DNA of 64,000 nt from Methylomonas montana (GCF_030490285.1 NZ_CP129884.1:868001-932000); one strand, 5' to 3'; positions 24,888-34,188 are shown, counted from the first letter of the stretch. The notes: generated by a model not told the origin, from the letters alone. A program made the numbers and translations.

Positions 24888-26549
24888 TTAATTCACCAAC
24901 AAAATAATCAGCTGCGCGGCAATGATGCGCAGGATCATGACCAGCGGATAAACGGTGGCATAAGCCATCGACACCGCCGCCGATGGGCTGAGATTGTTGG
25001 CAAACGCCAAAGCCGGCGGATCGGTCATGCTGCCGGCCAGCATACCGCAAAGGCTGAGGAAGTTGAGCTTGTAGACCACTCGGGCTACCGCGGCGATGAT
25101 CAGCAAAGGCAGCAGGGTGATCAATGCCGCGCAAGCCATCCAGTAAAAGCCGTCGCCTTTTACCAAGGTTTCGACGAATTGGTCGCCGGAGTGCAAGCCG
25201 ACGCAGGCCAGGAACAGCACGATGCCGATGTCTTTTAAAATGATGTTGGAGCTTTTCGGCAGATGCCAGGTCATCGTGCCCCAGTTGCCAACCCGGCTGA
25301 GAATGATCGCTACCAGCAGCGGGCCGCCGGCCATGCCGAGTTTCACCGCTGACGGAATGCCGGGCAAATACATGGGTAAGCTGCCCAGCAATACGCCCAG
25401 CGAGATGCCGATGAAGATCGGCATGATCTGCGGATGGTTGATTTCCTCCAGGGAGTTGCCCAGTGCTTTTTCGATGCTGTTCAGTGCTTCCTGGCTGCCG
25501 ACTACATTCAGTTCGTCGCCGAAATGAACATGCACGTTACTGGTGGGCGAGAACTCGACATCGGGTCTATGGATTCGGGAAATGGTGACGCCGTACAGCA
25601 TGCATAGATTGCCGACGGTTTGATTGATCGCGGTTTTGTTGGTGACCAATAGCCGCCTGCTTTGCAATTTGGTAGCGATTTGTTTCAGATCGACATCCGA
25701 TTCCGGGCCGATCAGGATTTTCAACTGTTCCAGTGGTTCGCGCTCGCCGACCAGTCTAATGGTATCGCCGATCGCCAACCGGCTGTCCTGGCCGGCGACA
25801 TCGACTTCGCCGTTGTGCAGGATGCGGGTCATCACCACGTTCATGCCTTCGAAGAACGGAATTTGCCGCAGCGTCAGGCCGTTCAGGTTAGGGTTTTCCA
25901 CCCGCAAGTCTTTCCAGATCGGCACATGGGCGTCTTGCTGTTGTTTGTCGGCAAAGTGTTTGGCTTCGTCGGCGATGTCCACCTTAAACAAACGTTTGTT
26001 GAGCAACATCGCCAAAATGATGCCGGCGATGCCGAACGGATAAGCCACCGCATAACCCAAGCCTGGCATTTTCAGCGTTTCGCTGCTGATATCGGGCAGG
26101 CTGCCCAGCACTTGTTGGGCGGCAGCCAACGAAGGGGTGTTGGTGGTGGCGCCGGAGAATAGACCGACCGCAACCGGCATCGGAATGCCGCCGACGATGC
26201 TGATAATGACCGTGATCACGGCGCCCAACAACACGATCGCGGCGGCCATGCCGTTCAGGCGCAGGCCATAACGGAAAAACGAGCTGACGAAGCTGGGGCC
26301 TACTTGCAAGCCGATCGCGTAAACGAACAGCACCAAGCCGAATTCGCGTAAAAAATGCATTACTTCCGGATTGATACTGAGCTGAAAATGCCCGAACAGC
26401 AGTCCTGAAAACAGCACGCCGGCGATACCGAGCTGGATGCCGGCCAGCGATAATCTGCCTAAAACCAGGCCGCTGGCGACGACCAAGCTGATGATTAATA
26501 GGGTGTGCGGTACGGAATCTTGATTAAAAAGGGCGAGCAACCAGGACAT
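24888..26549 (-). CDS. AspT/YidE-type putative transporter with two RCK_C domains
   Basis: The 553-aa product has two membrane halves (about 1-190 and 375-553, five or so helices each) around two TrkA-C/RCK_C domains (about 205-285 and 290-370: VAGQDSRLAIGDTIRLVGE, VHVHFGDELNVVGSQ). The duplicated motif GLFSGATTNTPSLAA / MLAGSMTDPPALAFA is the family signature of aspartate:alanine exchangers and YidE/YbjL. The substrate cannot be read from sequence. It diverges from the cytochrome gene. Confidence 0.85.
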   Translation of the reverse strand: MSWLLALFNQDSVPHTLLIISLVVASGLVLGRLSLAGIQLGIAGVLFSGLLFGHFQLSINPEVMHFLREFGLVLFVYAIGLQVGPSFVSSFFRYGLRLNGMAAAIVLLGAVITVIISIVGGIPMPVAVGLFSGATTNTPSLAAAQQVLGSLPDISSETLKMPGLGYAVAYPFGIAGIILAMLLNKRLFKVDIADEAKHFADKQQQDAHVPIWKDLRVENPNLNGLTLRQIPFFEGMNVVMTRILHNGEVDVAGQDSRLAIGDTIRLVGEREPLEQLKILIGPESDVDLKQIATKLQSRRLLVTNKTAINQTVGNLCMLYGVTISRIHRPDVEFSPTSNVHVHFGDELNVVGSQEALNSIEKALGNSLEEINHPQIMPIFIGISLGVLLGSLPMYLPGIPSAVKLGMAGGPLLVAIILSRVGNWGTMTWHLPKSSNIILKDIGIVLFLACVGLHSGDQFVETLVKGDGFYWMACAALITLLPLLIIAAVARVVYKLNFLSLCGMLAGSMTDPPALAFANNLSPSAAVSMAYATVYPLVMILRIIAAQLIILLVN

Positions 26550-26679
26550 GGCCTATTCCTTCGGTTTGGTTGAGGTGATTTTAGGTTTGCTTAGTCAATG
26601 TCGCCTGACTATGATGGAAATGCCTGATAGCGCATTCAGTTGTCAGGATTGTACAACAAGCCAACCAAGGGTGATCGCG

Positions 26680-27249
26680 ATGAATAATAAATACCATAAG
26701 ATCAAGTACATCGTCATGCTGGGGCTGTTTGCCGCCAGCGCCAATGCCGCCGATATCAACGCAGGCAAAACCAGCGCCGCCGCTTGTCAGGGCTGTCACG
26801 GTGCCGCCGGCATCAGCAGCAGTCCGTTATGGCCCAGTCTGGCGGGGCAGAGCGCTATTTATATAGAAAGCCAATTGAACAAATTCCGTACCGGGCAGCG
26901 CGATAACGATGTGATGAAACCGATCGCTGCCGGTTTATCCGAGAACGATATTCAAAATGTGGCCGCTTACTATGCCAGTTTGCATGGTAAGTCGGCGGCG
27001 GGTGGCGGCGATGCCAACCTGATCAAACAAGGCAAGGACAAGGCCGGCATGTGCCTGGGTTGTCACGGCAATAATGCCCAAGGCATGGGCATGGTGCCGA
27101 AACTGGCGGGACAGCAAGCGCCGTATTTGGCAAAACAACTGACCGATTTCAAGAAAGGCGCCCGCAAGGCGCCGCAGATGAACGCGATGGCGCAATCGCT
27201 CAGTGAAGAGGATATCAAGGCATTGGCGGCTTATTTGGGGTCATTGTAA
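26680..27249 (+). CDS. Diheme cytochrome c (c4-like)
   Basis: The 189-aa product starts at ATG 26680, which places the signal peptide (YIVMLGLFAASANA) first; the frame is open upstream to 26548 but without a plausible leader. Two heme sites, CQGCH and CLGCH, each sit in a cytochrome c fold with a distal Met region (MKPIAAGLS, MNAMAQSLS). The two halves are related (LAGQSAIYIESQLNKFRTGQR / LAGQQAPYLAKQLTDFKKG). It is a periplasmic electron carrier to terminal oxidases or other acceptors. Confidence 0.9.
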   Translation: MNNKYHKIKYIVMLGLFAASANAADINAGKTSAAACQGCHGAAGISSSPLWPSLAGQSAIYIESQLNKFRTGQRDNDVMKPIAAGLSENDIQNVAAYYASLHGKSAAGGGDANLIKQGKDKAGMCLGCHGNNAQGMGMVPKLAGQQAPYLAKQLTDFKKGARKAPQMNAMAQSLSEEDIKALAAYLGSL

Positions 27250-27265
27250 GCGTGTTCGCTTGAGT

Positions 27266-27294
27266 CTCATCGCTCCGAATTCTGCGGCGATGAG
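27266..27294 (+). terminator. Probable terminator after cytochrome c gene
   Basis: CTCATCGC (27266-27273) pairs with GCGATGAG (27287-27294), followed by a weak T-containing tail. Confidence 0.5.
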
Positions 27295-27372
27295 GCTTGT
27301 TTCCAGTTTCTGTGCCAATGGCGCCTTCATTTATAATTTCTTTATTTTCTCGGATATTTATTAATCCAAAGC

Positions 27373-28758
27373 ATGTTTAAACACATCAAAATTGCTGTCC
27401 TGATTCCCTGTCATAACGAAGAAGTTTCTATTGCGAAGGTGGTGGCCGATTTTAAAGTCGCGTTGCCGGATGCCGACGTATACGTATTCGACAACAATTC
27501 CAGCGATAACACCGTCAGGGAAGCGCTAGCGGCGGGTGCGACGGTCCGCAGCGAAACTCAGCAGGGGAAGGGCCATGTCGTCCGTCGCATGTTTCGCGAT
27601 ATCGACGCCGATTTTTACCTGATGGTGGACGGGGACGATACTTACGACGCCAGTTTGGCGCCGGATATGATCAAGCTGGCGATGAGCGGGCCTTACGATC
27701 TGGTGAATTGCATCCGCCGCGAAACTGGCGATGAGGCTTACCGGGGCGGACATCGCTTCGGAAACCGGTTGTTGACCGGCGTGGTCAGGCGAATTTTCGG
27801 CAATCGGATACTGGATATGCTGTCCGGTTATAAGGTGTTTTCGAGGCGATTCGTGAAATCCTTTCCGGCCTTGTCTACGGGGTTTGACATCGAAACCGAG
27901 TTGACCGTGCATACCCTGGAGTTGTCGATGCCGGCCGCGCACATCGAGGGCGTTTACCGGGGGCGCGCCGAAGGTTCGGAAAGTAAATTACGCACATACC
28001 GCGACGGTTGGCGGATTCTGAGGCTGATTATCAGGCTGGTCAGGCACGAGCGGCCCATGGTGTTTTTCGGAACCTTGGCCATGGCGCTAGCCTTGGCGGC
28101 CTTGTTGCTGATTTGGCCGGTGATCGAGACTTATCTGGATACCGGCTTGGTGCCCAGATTCCCGACCGCCTTCCTGGCGATGGGCATCATGCTATTGGCG
28201 TCATTGAGCGTGTTTACCGGCACCATACTGGATACCGTGACACGTGGCCGCAAGGAATTGCGCATGCTGACTTATTTGCAATTTCCACCACCGGCCTATG
28301 CGCCAAGCAACGGCGACGAGTCACCCGTGCCGCCCTACGGTGACCATCTTAATTCGAAAAACGATGATCTGCTTGGGCAGATCTGGCGTTTTGGCTTGGT
28401 GGGGATTGTCGGTTATATCGTCAATGCCGGTTTGGTGGAGTCATTAGTGTTGAGTATGGGGCCGATCCGGGCGCAAATGCTGGCATTTCCGGCGGCGGTC
28501 AGCGTCACCTGGTGGCTGAACCGGAGCTATACCTTTGGCGCAAGCCAGCACAGTATTCACTACGAATGGCTACGTTACGTGTTGGCTAATATGTTGGGTT
28601 GGGCTGCCAATAACGGCGCTTACCTATGGATGATTTTCAGCATCCCGCTGGCTTACCGACATCCGGCCTTGGCGGTGGCTGTCGGTTCCCTGGCCGGCAT
28701 GGTGCTAAATTTTTCGGCTTCGCGATTGATCGTGTTTAAAAAAGTTCGCCAAATCTGA
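27373..28758 (+). CDS. GT2 glycosyltransferase fused to GtrA-like membrane domain
   Basis: The product is 461 aa. Residues about 8-230 are a family 2 glycosyltransferase: VLIPCHNEEVSIAKVV, FDNNSSDNT and the metal-binding MVDGDDTYD. Two membrane helices follow (about 233-255, 270-292) as in polyprenyl-phosphate glycosyltransferases. The C-terminal ~130 residues form a GtrA-like four-helix domain (FGLVGIVGYIVNAGLV, VSVTWWLNRSYTF, LVGSLAGMVLNFSASRLIVF-like end). These parts are usually separate genes. It likely makes and flips a lipid-linked sugar. The next gene overlaps by one base-pair step (TGATG). Confidence 0.88.
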   Translation: MFKHIKIAVLIPCHNEEVSIAKVVADFKVALPDADVYVFDNNSSDNTVREALAAGATVRSETQQGKGHVVRRMFRDIDADFYLMVDGDDTYDASLAPDMIKLAMSGPYDLVNCIRRETGDEAYRGGHRFGNRLLTGVVRRIFGNRILDMLSGYKVFSRRFVKSFPALSTGFDIETELTVHTLELSMPAAHIEGVYRGRAEGSESKLRTYRDGWRILRLIIRLVRHERPMVFFGTLAMALALAALLLIWPVIETYLDTGLVPRFPTAFLAMGIMLLASLSVFTGTILDTVTRGRKELRMLTYLQFPPPAYAPSNGDESPVPPYGDHLNSKNDDLLGQIWRFGLVGIVGYIVNAGLVESLVLSMGPIRAQMLAFPAAVSVTWWLNRSYTFGASQHSIHYEWLRYVLANMLGWAANNGAYLWMIFSIPLAYRHPALAVAVGSLAGMVLNFSASRLIVFKKVRQI

Positions 28759-30200
28759 TGACATTCGTTCGAAAGATCAGCGCGGGAACGCTGCCCGTCG
28801 AATCGGTTTTTATAGCCGGATTCCTGATTCATATCGGCATCATGTATCCGGGCTTTCTGTGTTATGACGCCGTCAACCAAATTCTCGAAGCTCGCGAAGG
28901 CGTGTATTCCGATTGGCATCCGCCTTTGATGGCTATCGTCTGGCGCTTGACTGATAGCATCTTGCCTGGACCGGCGGGCATGTTGTTTCTACAACTCGTA
29001 TTGGTATGGTTCGGCGTCTATCTGGTTTTTGGTGCCTTTTTCAAACCTTGCGGCGCCAAAGCCGCCGCACCCTTGCTTTGCGTTTTACTATTTTTGCCGC
29101 CGGTGTTTTGCATCAGCGGCGCCATCCTGAAAGATGTGCTGATGTGGGGCGCCTTGCTGATTGCTTTCGGTGTGGCGGGACATATCAAATGCAATAATAA
29201 CCAGCACTCAGGGCTTACTTCGCTGTTGTTCGCAATAACCGTGTTGTTGTTATGGCTAGCCATCCTGTTGCGGCATAACGCCTTTTTCGCGACGATGCCG
29301 ATATTGAGCTTTGCCATCTTCCGTTTATATCCAAAAGCCGGTTTTTTAGGATTGATAAGAGCCGCAGTTCCCGGTGCGATAATGGCCCTTGCCTTGTTTG
29401 TCGCCACTGGCGCGATTAATACCCGCCTCGCCGATCGGCATACTCATCCCTGGGTGGCCAATGCCGCGTTTGACATTGCCGGTGTCATCAAACGGCTTGA
29501 AGATAGGGATCGGCAACAGGCCTTATTCGACCGACTGGCTAGTGCGCTGAACTCGACCGGTTCCGTTGAGCCATTGCTGAATGCCTACACGCCGATGTAT
29601 TGGCGGGAAATTTTCAGAACTCAGCCGCCAACCTTGCAGCTCCCGACCCATTCGATGGAATCGCAAATACATGGTTTTGAGAGCTTATCCGATCAGCAAC
29701 GCCAAGCGCTCCGCACGCTTTGGACACAAACCATCCTGGCGGAACCCGTTTTATGGCTACGTCACCGTCTGGCGGTATCGAAATACGTATTGGGTTGGGT
29801 GCCGGAAGCCAGCTGGAGCCCGGTGATGATGGGCAAGGAATTTCCGACCGATTTGGAACAGGCTTACGGCGCGCATCCCGTTCCAAGCAAGCTGCAAGAA
29901 CAAATCGAGGAGGCGATGTTTAAGCTGACCAACGACTGGTATTTTCAGCCCTGGCCGTACTTTATCGCGGCAATCTGCGTTTTTTTGGCGGCTGCCTTTC
30001 GCTCCCCAACGGCAAATATCGAAGTCATTTGCCTGACTGCAAGCGGCATCCTGCATGAATTCGGCTTGATGCTGGCGGCGCCGTCGCCCGATTTTCGTTA
30101 CTCGCACTATATGATTTTTACTACCTTACTCAGCTTGTTGCTGTTGGTGCGGCCTTGGCTGAAACATCGCGATTTTTTGTCCGAAACAGAAAGCCGCTAG
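28758..30200 (+). CDS. Polytopic membrane protein, glycosyltransferase-like
   Basis: The 480-aa product has about ten hydrophobic helices and a large extracytoplasmic loop (about 215-395). YPGFLCYDAVNQILEAREG, then DWHPPLMAIVWRL near residues 50-60, and the helix GAILKDVLMWG resemble the first loop and membrane core of GT-C type enzymes, and DUF6020-like proteins. It is translationally coupled to the GT2-GtrA gene, so it probably transfers the sugar from the lipid carrier to an envelope acceptor. The acceptor is unknown. Confidence 0.7.
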   Translation: MTFVRKISAGTLPVESVFIAGFLIHIGIMYPGFLCYDAVNQILEAREGVYSDWHPPLMAIVWRLTDSILPGPAGMLFLQLVLVWFGVYLVFGAFFKPCGAKAAAPLLCVLLFLPPVFCISGAILKDVLMWGALLIAFGVAGHIKCNNNQHSGLTSLLFAITVLLLWLAILLRHNAFFATMPILSFAIFRLYPKAGFLGLIRAAVPGAIMALALFVATGAINTRLADRHTHPWVANAAFDIAGVIKRLEDRDRQQALFDRLASALNSTGSVEPLLNAYTPMYWREIFRTQPPTLQLPTHSMESQIHGFESLSDQQRQALRTLWTQTILAEPVLWLRHRLAVSKYVLGWVPEASWSPVMMGKEFPTDLEQAYGAHPVPSKLQEQIEEAMFKLTNDWYFQPWPYFIAAICVFLAAAFRSPTANIEVICLTASGILHEFGLMLAAPSPDFRYSHYMIFTTLLSLLLLVRPWLKHRDFLSETESR

Positions 30201-30246
30201 TCATTTCGCTGCTTTTTAACGGCGCTTACCATATTCCTGATAGCGG

Positions 30247-30276
30247 GCTCCAAGCGGCTTGGAAACCGCTTGGAGC
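30247..30276. terminator. Hairpin between convergent genes
   Basis: GCTCCAAGCGG (30247-30257) and CCGCTTGGAGC (30266-30276) form a perfect 11-bp stem with an 8-nt loop. No T-run follows on either strand. Confidence 0.55.
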
Positions 30277-30286
30277 TGACTAGTGA

Positions 30287-30805
30287 TTACTGATACGGCG
30301 GGGGTGGTGGTGGGGAGCCGGGCGGTGGCGGTGGAATGCGCGTCGGTGGCGTGCTGGATGGCGGAGATTGATAGGAAAATTGTCCAGACACCGGTACCCG
30401 ATGGCCCTTGCCGTACATGCATTGCACATAAGCATTATCGTAACCTTGTTGGGTGGCTTGTCCGGCGCGTCGGGATTCGCCGCTACCGACGATGGTGCCA
30501 GCTACTAAGCCGGTCCCGGCGCCGATCGCCGCCCCGCCGCCACCGCCCAATGCGGCACCCGCTGCCGCGCCGACCGCCGAACCGACTACTGCGCTGCCGA
30601 GCTGGCTGTCGGCACTGGCCTGATTCGGCGTCGCGCCTACTTGGCCGGTCGCGTATTGCTGACAAAGATAATCGTCCTGCCGGAATTGTTCGAACGACAG
30701 GCCGGTACCCGGCAGCGCCATCACGCTAGGGCCGGACGGCATATGGGCGCAGCCGGTCAATGCCAGCGTAGCGCATAAGCCTGCAAATTGAGTTGTCTTC
30801 TTCAT
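30287..30805 (-). CDS. Glycine-zipper outer-membrane lipoprotein
   Basis: The 172-aa product starts at ATG 30805, chosen for AGGAGG 8 nt upstream. The lipoprotein signal ends LALTGC. The middle (about 75-115) is a Gly/Ala zipper (GSAVGAAAGAALGGGGGAAIGAGTG) typical of YMGG-type proteins, then RRAGQATQQGYDNAYVQCMYGKG. The C-terminus is a Pro-rich tail. It probably inserts a hairpin in the outer membrane. It is fourth in the cpxR-cpxA-orf-orf run, so Cpx control is plausible. Confidence 0.8.
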   Translation of the reverse strand: MKKTTQFAGLCATLALTGCAHMPSGPSVMALPGTGLSFEQFRQDDYLCQQYATGQVGATPNQASADSQLGSAVVGSAVGAAAGAALGGGGGAAIGAGTGLVAGTIVGSGESRRAGQATQQGYDNAYVQCMYGKGHRVPVSGQFSYQSPPSSTPPTRIPPPPPGSPPPPPPYQ

Positions 30806-30820
30806 TACCACATCCTCCTG

Positions 30821-31207
30821 TTAATTCCTCGGCGTAGGGTCAACCTGCTGCCATCCGCCCGGACATTGGTTCACGTACGGATAGTAGCCGGCCGGGTTGC
30901 TGCAATAGTACCAGTAGCCCTCCGGTAGTGGGCCGCCTTGCGGTTGGCTGCGCTCGCGTTCGATATAAACCGGCGGTTCGGCCGGCACTGTGATGATTTC
31001 GCGTGGGTAATACGGATAGTAATAAGGGTAGGTCGGATAATAAGGGCGCGGAAACAACAAGGGTGCGCCCAGATAAAAACCAAAGCCAGGATGAAAATGA
31101 CCGCCGAAATGGCCGCCGTGGTGATGCGGCCTCGCGTTCGCGGTAAACGCCCATACCGACAGCAAGGCCACCGACAGGAGCAAAATCCAGTGTTTGAGTT
31201 TGAACAT
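30821..31207 (-). CDS. Small Tyr/Pro/His-rich exported protein
   Basis: The 128-aa product starts at ATG 31207 after a GAGGTG ribosome-binding site. The signal peptide ends near ANA. The mature part starts HHHGGHFGGHFHPGF, possibly metal-binding, followed by PYYPTYPYYYPYYP repeats, and ends in a conserved-looking GYWYYCSNPAGYYPYVNQCP module with two Cys. That ending is common in envelope proteins of proteobacteria, but I know of no function. It starts 8 nt after cpxA and sits between cpxA and the glycine-zipper lipoprotein gene. Confidence 0.75.
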   Translation of the reverse strand: MFKLKHWILLLSVALLSVWAFTANARPHHHGGHFGGHFHPGFGFYLGAPLLFPRPYYPTYPYYYPYYPREIITVPAEPPVYIERERSQPQGGPLPEGYWYYCSNPAGYYPYVNQCPGGWQQVDPTPRN

Positions 31208-31215
31208 AAGCACCT

Positions 31216-32691
31216 CTATGTTGTTTGCCGATTTGAAAATGGGATGTCGATCTCGACGTGCAGACCGCCTGCTTGCCGGTTGCTGGCTTTGATACTGCCG
31301 CCGTGCGCTTCGACGGCGCGATGCGCGATGGTCAGTCCCAGTCCGGTACTATGCGGTTTTTGGTGATTGCCGCTGCGGAAAAACGGTTGAAAAATGGCGG
31401 TCAAATCGCTGTCGGGAACGCCCGGACCTTCATCATCCACGCCTATTCTTAAGCGGCGATTATCGTTATCGAAATCGGCGTCCACCGTGACGCTGCCGCC
31501 TGGTTTGCAATGTTGCACGGCGTTGCGCAATACGTTTTCAATGGCGCGGTGTAGTAGTTCGCTTTGGCATTCGACCAGCGCATCGCCCATGCCCTGGTAA
31601 TTTAGGTCGACACGGTTTTGTGCCGCTTCGAAGCGGACGTCTTCGACGATGTCGGCCAGCAGATCGCCAAAATTGAGCAGGCCGGCTTTTTCGATGGAAA
31701 CGCCCGCTTCCAGTTTCGACAGCATCAATAATTCGCCGACCAAGTCGCTGATGCGTTGCGATTCGCGCTCGATGCGTTCCAGCGTGGCCGGCAGCTTGTC
31801 AGGTTGCTGCTGAGCCAGGCCGATGGCAGCCTGGATGCGGGCCAGCGGCGAACGTAGTTCGTGAGAAACGTCGTGCAGCAGGTGTTGCTGGGCATTGACC
31901 AGCGAACCGATTTGCTGGGCCATGTGATCGAAATCGCGGCCGAGATCGGCCAGTTCGTCGCGGCGTCTGCCGATCGTATGGCCGATGCGGGTCTCCAGGT
32001 GGCCTCGAGCCAGCGCGGCGAAGGCGTCGCGTAGGCTACGGATAGGTTTAGCGAAATACCAAGCCAATAAGGCGCTGAACAACAGACTGGCCAACCCGCC
32101 GACCACGATCGGCAAAATCGGCGACGGCGGCTCGCGGCGTGATGGCGGATTGCGATTTTCGCCTCTCGGCAGAGGAGGTGATTCTTGATTTCCGCCTTCC
32201 GGTGGCGGTCTGTCGAAACCGAATGGCGGCGGGGCGATTGCCGGTAACGGCGATTTGAGCGCGTCGGCAAAACCGTGCTCGGGCAAGGGCACGAATAGCA
32301 AATAGCGATGGCCGTCGTCGGCCGATACCATCTTGATGGCGTCGGGGTACCGGCCTTGTAAAAATAGCGCTCTGGCCTGTTGCAAAACTTCCGGTGCCAG
32401 CGGTCGGTCCAGTAGCTCCCGGTTCATATCGTCCACCGCATAAATGGATGGGAAGCGGGTGTTTTGCAGGGTTTGGATGAAGTCTCGCAAGCTGTCGATC
32501 CCGCCATGCGGCAGTACGCTTGCGGCTAGAGTGACTAAAGAGGCGCGCCTGACATCGATGGTGTCGGCTTGATCGACGATTTGATTTTCGCGCGCGGCAT
32601 GGCGCAACCAGACGGTGGTGCCGACGCCGATACCTGCCGTTAACAGCGCCAGCCAAAATGCAAAGAAAAACTTCCAGAACAGGCGGCCCAT
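31216..32691 (-). CDS. cpxA: Cpx-type sensor histidine kinase
   Basis: The 491-aa product has TM1 (about 7-28), a periplasmic sensor (about 30-165) with a Pro-rich segment before TM2 (about 190-212), HAMP (AKPIRSLRDAFAALARGHLE), and HisKA with LLHDVSHELRSPLARIQ. An HATPase follows with N-box ENVLRNAVQHC, DDEGPGVP and GLGLTIA. The HELRSPL box and architecture match CpxA. It lies 1 nt after cpxR, and a CpxP-like gene diverges across a CpxR box, so the assignment rests on context as well. Confidence 0.85.
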   Translation of the reverse strand: MGRLFWKFFFAFWLALLTAGIGVGTTVWLRHAARENQIVDQADTIDVRRASLVTLAASVLPHGGIDSLRDFIQTLQNTRFPSIYAVDDMNRELLDRPLAPEVLQQARALFLQGRYPDAIKMVSADDGHRYLLFVPLPEHGFADALKSPLPAIAPPPFGFDRPPPEGGNQESPPLPRGENRNPPSRREPPSPILPIVVGGLASLLFSALLAWYFAKPIRSLRDAFAALARGHLETRIGHTIGRRRDELADLGRDFDHMAQQIGSLVNAQQHLLHDVSHELRSPLARIQAAIGLAQQQPDKLPATLERIERESQRISDLVGELLMLSKLEAGVSIEKAGLLNFGDLLADIVEDVRFEAAQNRVDLNYQGMGDALVECQSELLHRAIENVLRNAVQHCKPGGSVTVDADFDNDNRRLRIGVDDEGPGVPDSDLTAIFQPFFRSGNHQKPHSTGLGLTIAHRAVEAHGGSIKASNRQAGGLHVEIDIPFSNRQTT

Positions 32692-32692
32692 C

Positions 32693-33376
32693 TTATTCCT
32701 TGATCAACTGGTAACCTTGGCCGCGCACGGTTTGGATGTAGGAACGGCCGTCCGCTTGGTTGCCTAGTTTCTGGCGGATGCTGCTCATATGCACGTCTAT
32801 GCTTCTATCGAAACGCGCCAGTGGCCGGCCCAGGCCTTTTTCGGATAGCTCGTGTTTGCTGACGATATGGCCGACTCGGCTGGCCAGGGTTTCCAATAGA
32901 TTGAATTCGGTGCTGGTCAGATCCAGGTCTTGCTCAAACCAGGAGGCCTTACGCCTTTCCGGCCATATTTTCAAAGGGCCGGCCACGATCGGGCCTTGCG
33001 GATTTGCTGGCTTGGCTTGGGTCCGTCGCAAAATGGCGCGGATTCTCGCGGCCAACTCTCTGGGAGTACAAGGTTTGGGGACGTAATCGTCGGCGCCCGA
33101 TTCCAAACCGATAATCCGGTCCACATCGTCGCCCTTGGCGGTAAACATCAGTACGGGAATCCGGCTTTCCTGACGGATACGCGCCAAGATTTCGGTGCCT
33201 TTGATGTCGGGCAGCATGATGTCCAGAATCACCAGCTGACAATCGCCGGACAGGGCAGACTGCAAGCCTGCCGCGCCGGTGTGGGCCAAGTCGACTGTAA
33301 AACCTTCCTGTTGCAGATACTCTTGGAATAGTCCTGCCAGTTCTTCGTCGTCGTCGATAATTAAAACTTTATTCAT
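32693..33376 (-). CDS. cpxR: Cpx-type response regulator (OmpR family)
   Basis: The 227-aa product has a receiver with DDDEEL (about 9-13), phospho-Asp in LVILDIMLPDIKG (about residue 54) and Lys in PKPCTPREL. The C-terminal winged helix is DLTSTEFNLLETLASRVGHIVSK... and ends IDVHMSSIRQKLGNQADGRSYIQTVRGQGYQL. It would bind GTAAA repeats; such a box lies 65 bp upstream of its start, shared with the divergent cpxP. Confidence 0.88.
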   Translation of the reverse strand: MNKVLIIDDDEELAGLFQEYLQQEGFTVDLAHTGAAGLQSALSGDCQLVILDIMLPDIKGTEILARIRQESRIPVLMFTAKGDDVDRIIGLESGADDYVPKPCTPRELAARIRAILRRTQAKPANPQGPIVAGPLKIWPERRKASWFEQDLDLTSTEFNLLETLASRVGHIVSKHELSEKGLGRPLARFDRSIDVHMSSIRQKLGNQADGRSYIQTVRGQGYQLIKE

Positions 33377-33440
33377 GCTCGTCGCTCGTTGTTCGCTCGA
33401 TAGTCATCATAGTCGCGGCGCAGCACGGTCACCAGTCGGA

Positions 33441-33455
33441 TTTACCTGAATTTAC
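33441..33455. promoter_or_regulatory. CpxR box
   Basis: The minus strand reads GTAAATTCAGGTAAA, an exact GTAAA-N5-GTAAA as known for E. coli CpxR. It lies between the divergent cpxR (start 33376) and cpxP (start 33554), predicting autoregulation and cpxP induction. Confidence 0.8.
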
Positions 33456-33553
33456 ACAGTCGTAACAGCACTTAACCTCTGTTTTGAAATACTAACTACG
33501 GCGAAATTCAGCAGATTTTGTCGTTAGCTAAATTGTCAATTATTTAGGAGTGA

Positions 33554-33997
33554 GTGATGAAGAAATTAGTGTTAATACTCGGTTTGTTACCCTTGGCTGT
33601 AATGGCCAAGCCACCGCACGGCGAGCATCACGACGGAGGAAAGCCGCCCATGCATAGGTTTGAAGAAGACCACAGCGGACAGCATTTGCCGCGGTATTTA
33701 AAAAAACTGGATCTCAGCGAGAAGCAGGAAGCCGATATCAAGAGTCTTTTGAAAACCAAGTTCGGTGACAGTCGATCTCGTTTTGAGGAGGATCATGCGG
33801 TGAGAGCCGAATTGCACGCCTTGAGTTTTTCCGCCGACTACAATGAAGAAAAAGCCAAAGCGCTGCTTGAGAAGTCGACAGCGATTCATCAGCAGTTGGC
33901 GTTGGAAAAATCCAAACTCGATAATGCGGTTTTTCTGTTGCTGACAGCGCCGCAACAAGAAAAACTGAAAGCCGAAATCGCAAAGTTTGAACATTGA
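33554..33997 (+). CDS. cpxP: CpxP/Spy-like periplasmic protein
   Basis: The 147-aa product starts with MMKKLVL or one codon later, with ribosome-binding site TTAGGAG. A signal peptide is cut after MA (about 18). The mature protein is His/Lys-rich then helical, with LDLSEKQEADIKSLL and a second LTAPQQEKL, corresponding to the two LTxxQ motifs of CpxP/Spy. These proteins form cradle dimers that bind misfolded proteins and restrain CpxA. The second motif (LTAPQQ) is exact and the first is degenerate (LSEKQ). Confidence 0.85.
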   Translation: MMKKLVLILGLLPLAVMAKPPHGEHHDGGKPPMHRFEEDHSGQHLPRYLKKLDLSEKQEADIKSLLKTKFGDSRSRFEEDHAVRAELHALSFSADYNEEKAKALLEKSTAIHQQLALEKSKLDNAVFLLLTAPQQEKLKAEIAKFEH

Positions 33998-34188
33998 ATG
34001 AATCTGTTGGCTTTGCATAGTCCGGTGCAGTGGCTGTTGGCCTCCAGGCAGCCCGGCTAAAGCGAAATTAGCAATAAATACAGTGCGTTTGTGATTGGGC
34101 AGAGTCTCCGCGATACAGCATGTTAGAAAATTGTTAATGACCAAACAGCCATAATTTCGTAAAATCACCCAAGTTTTTATCTATCAGG

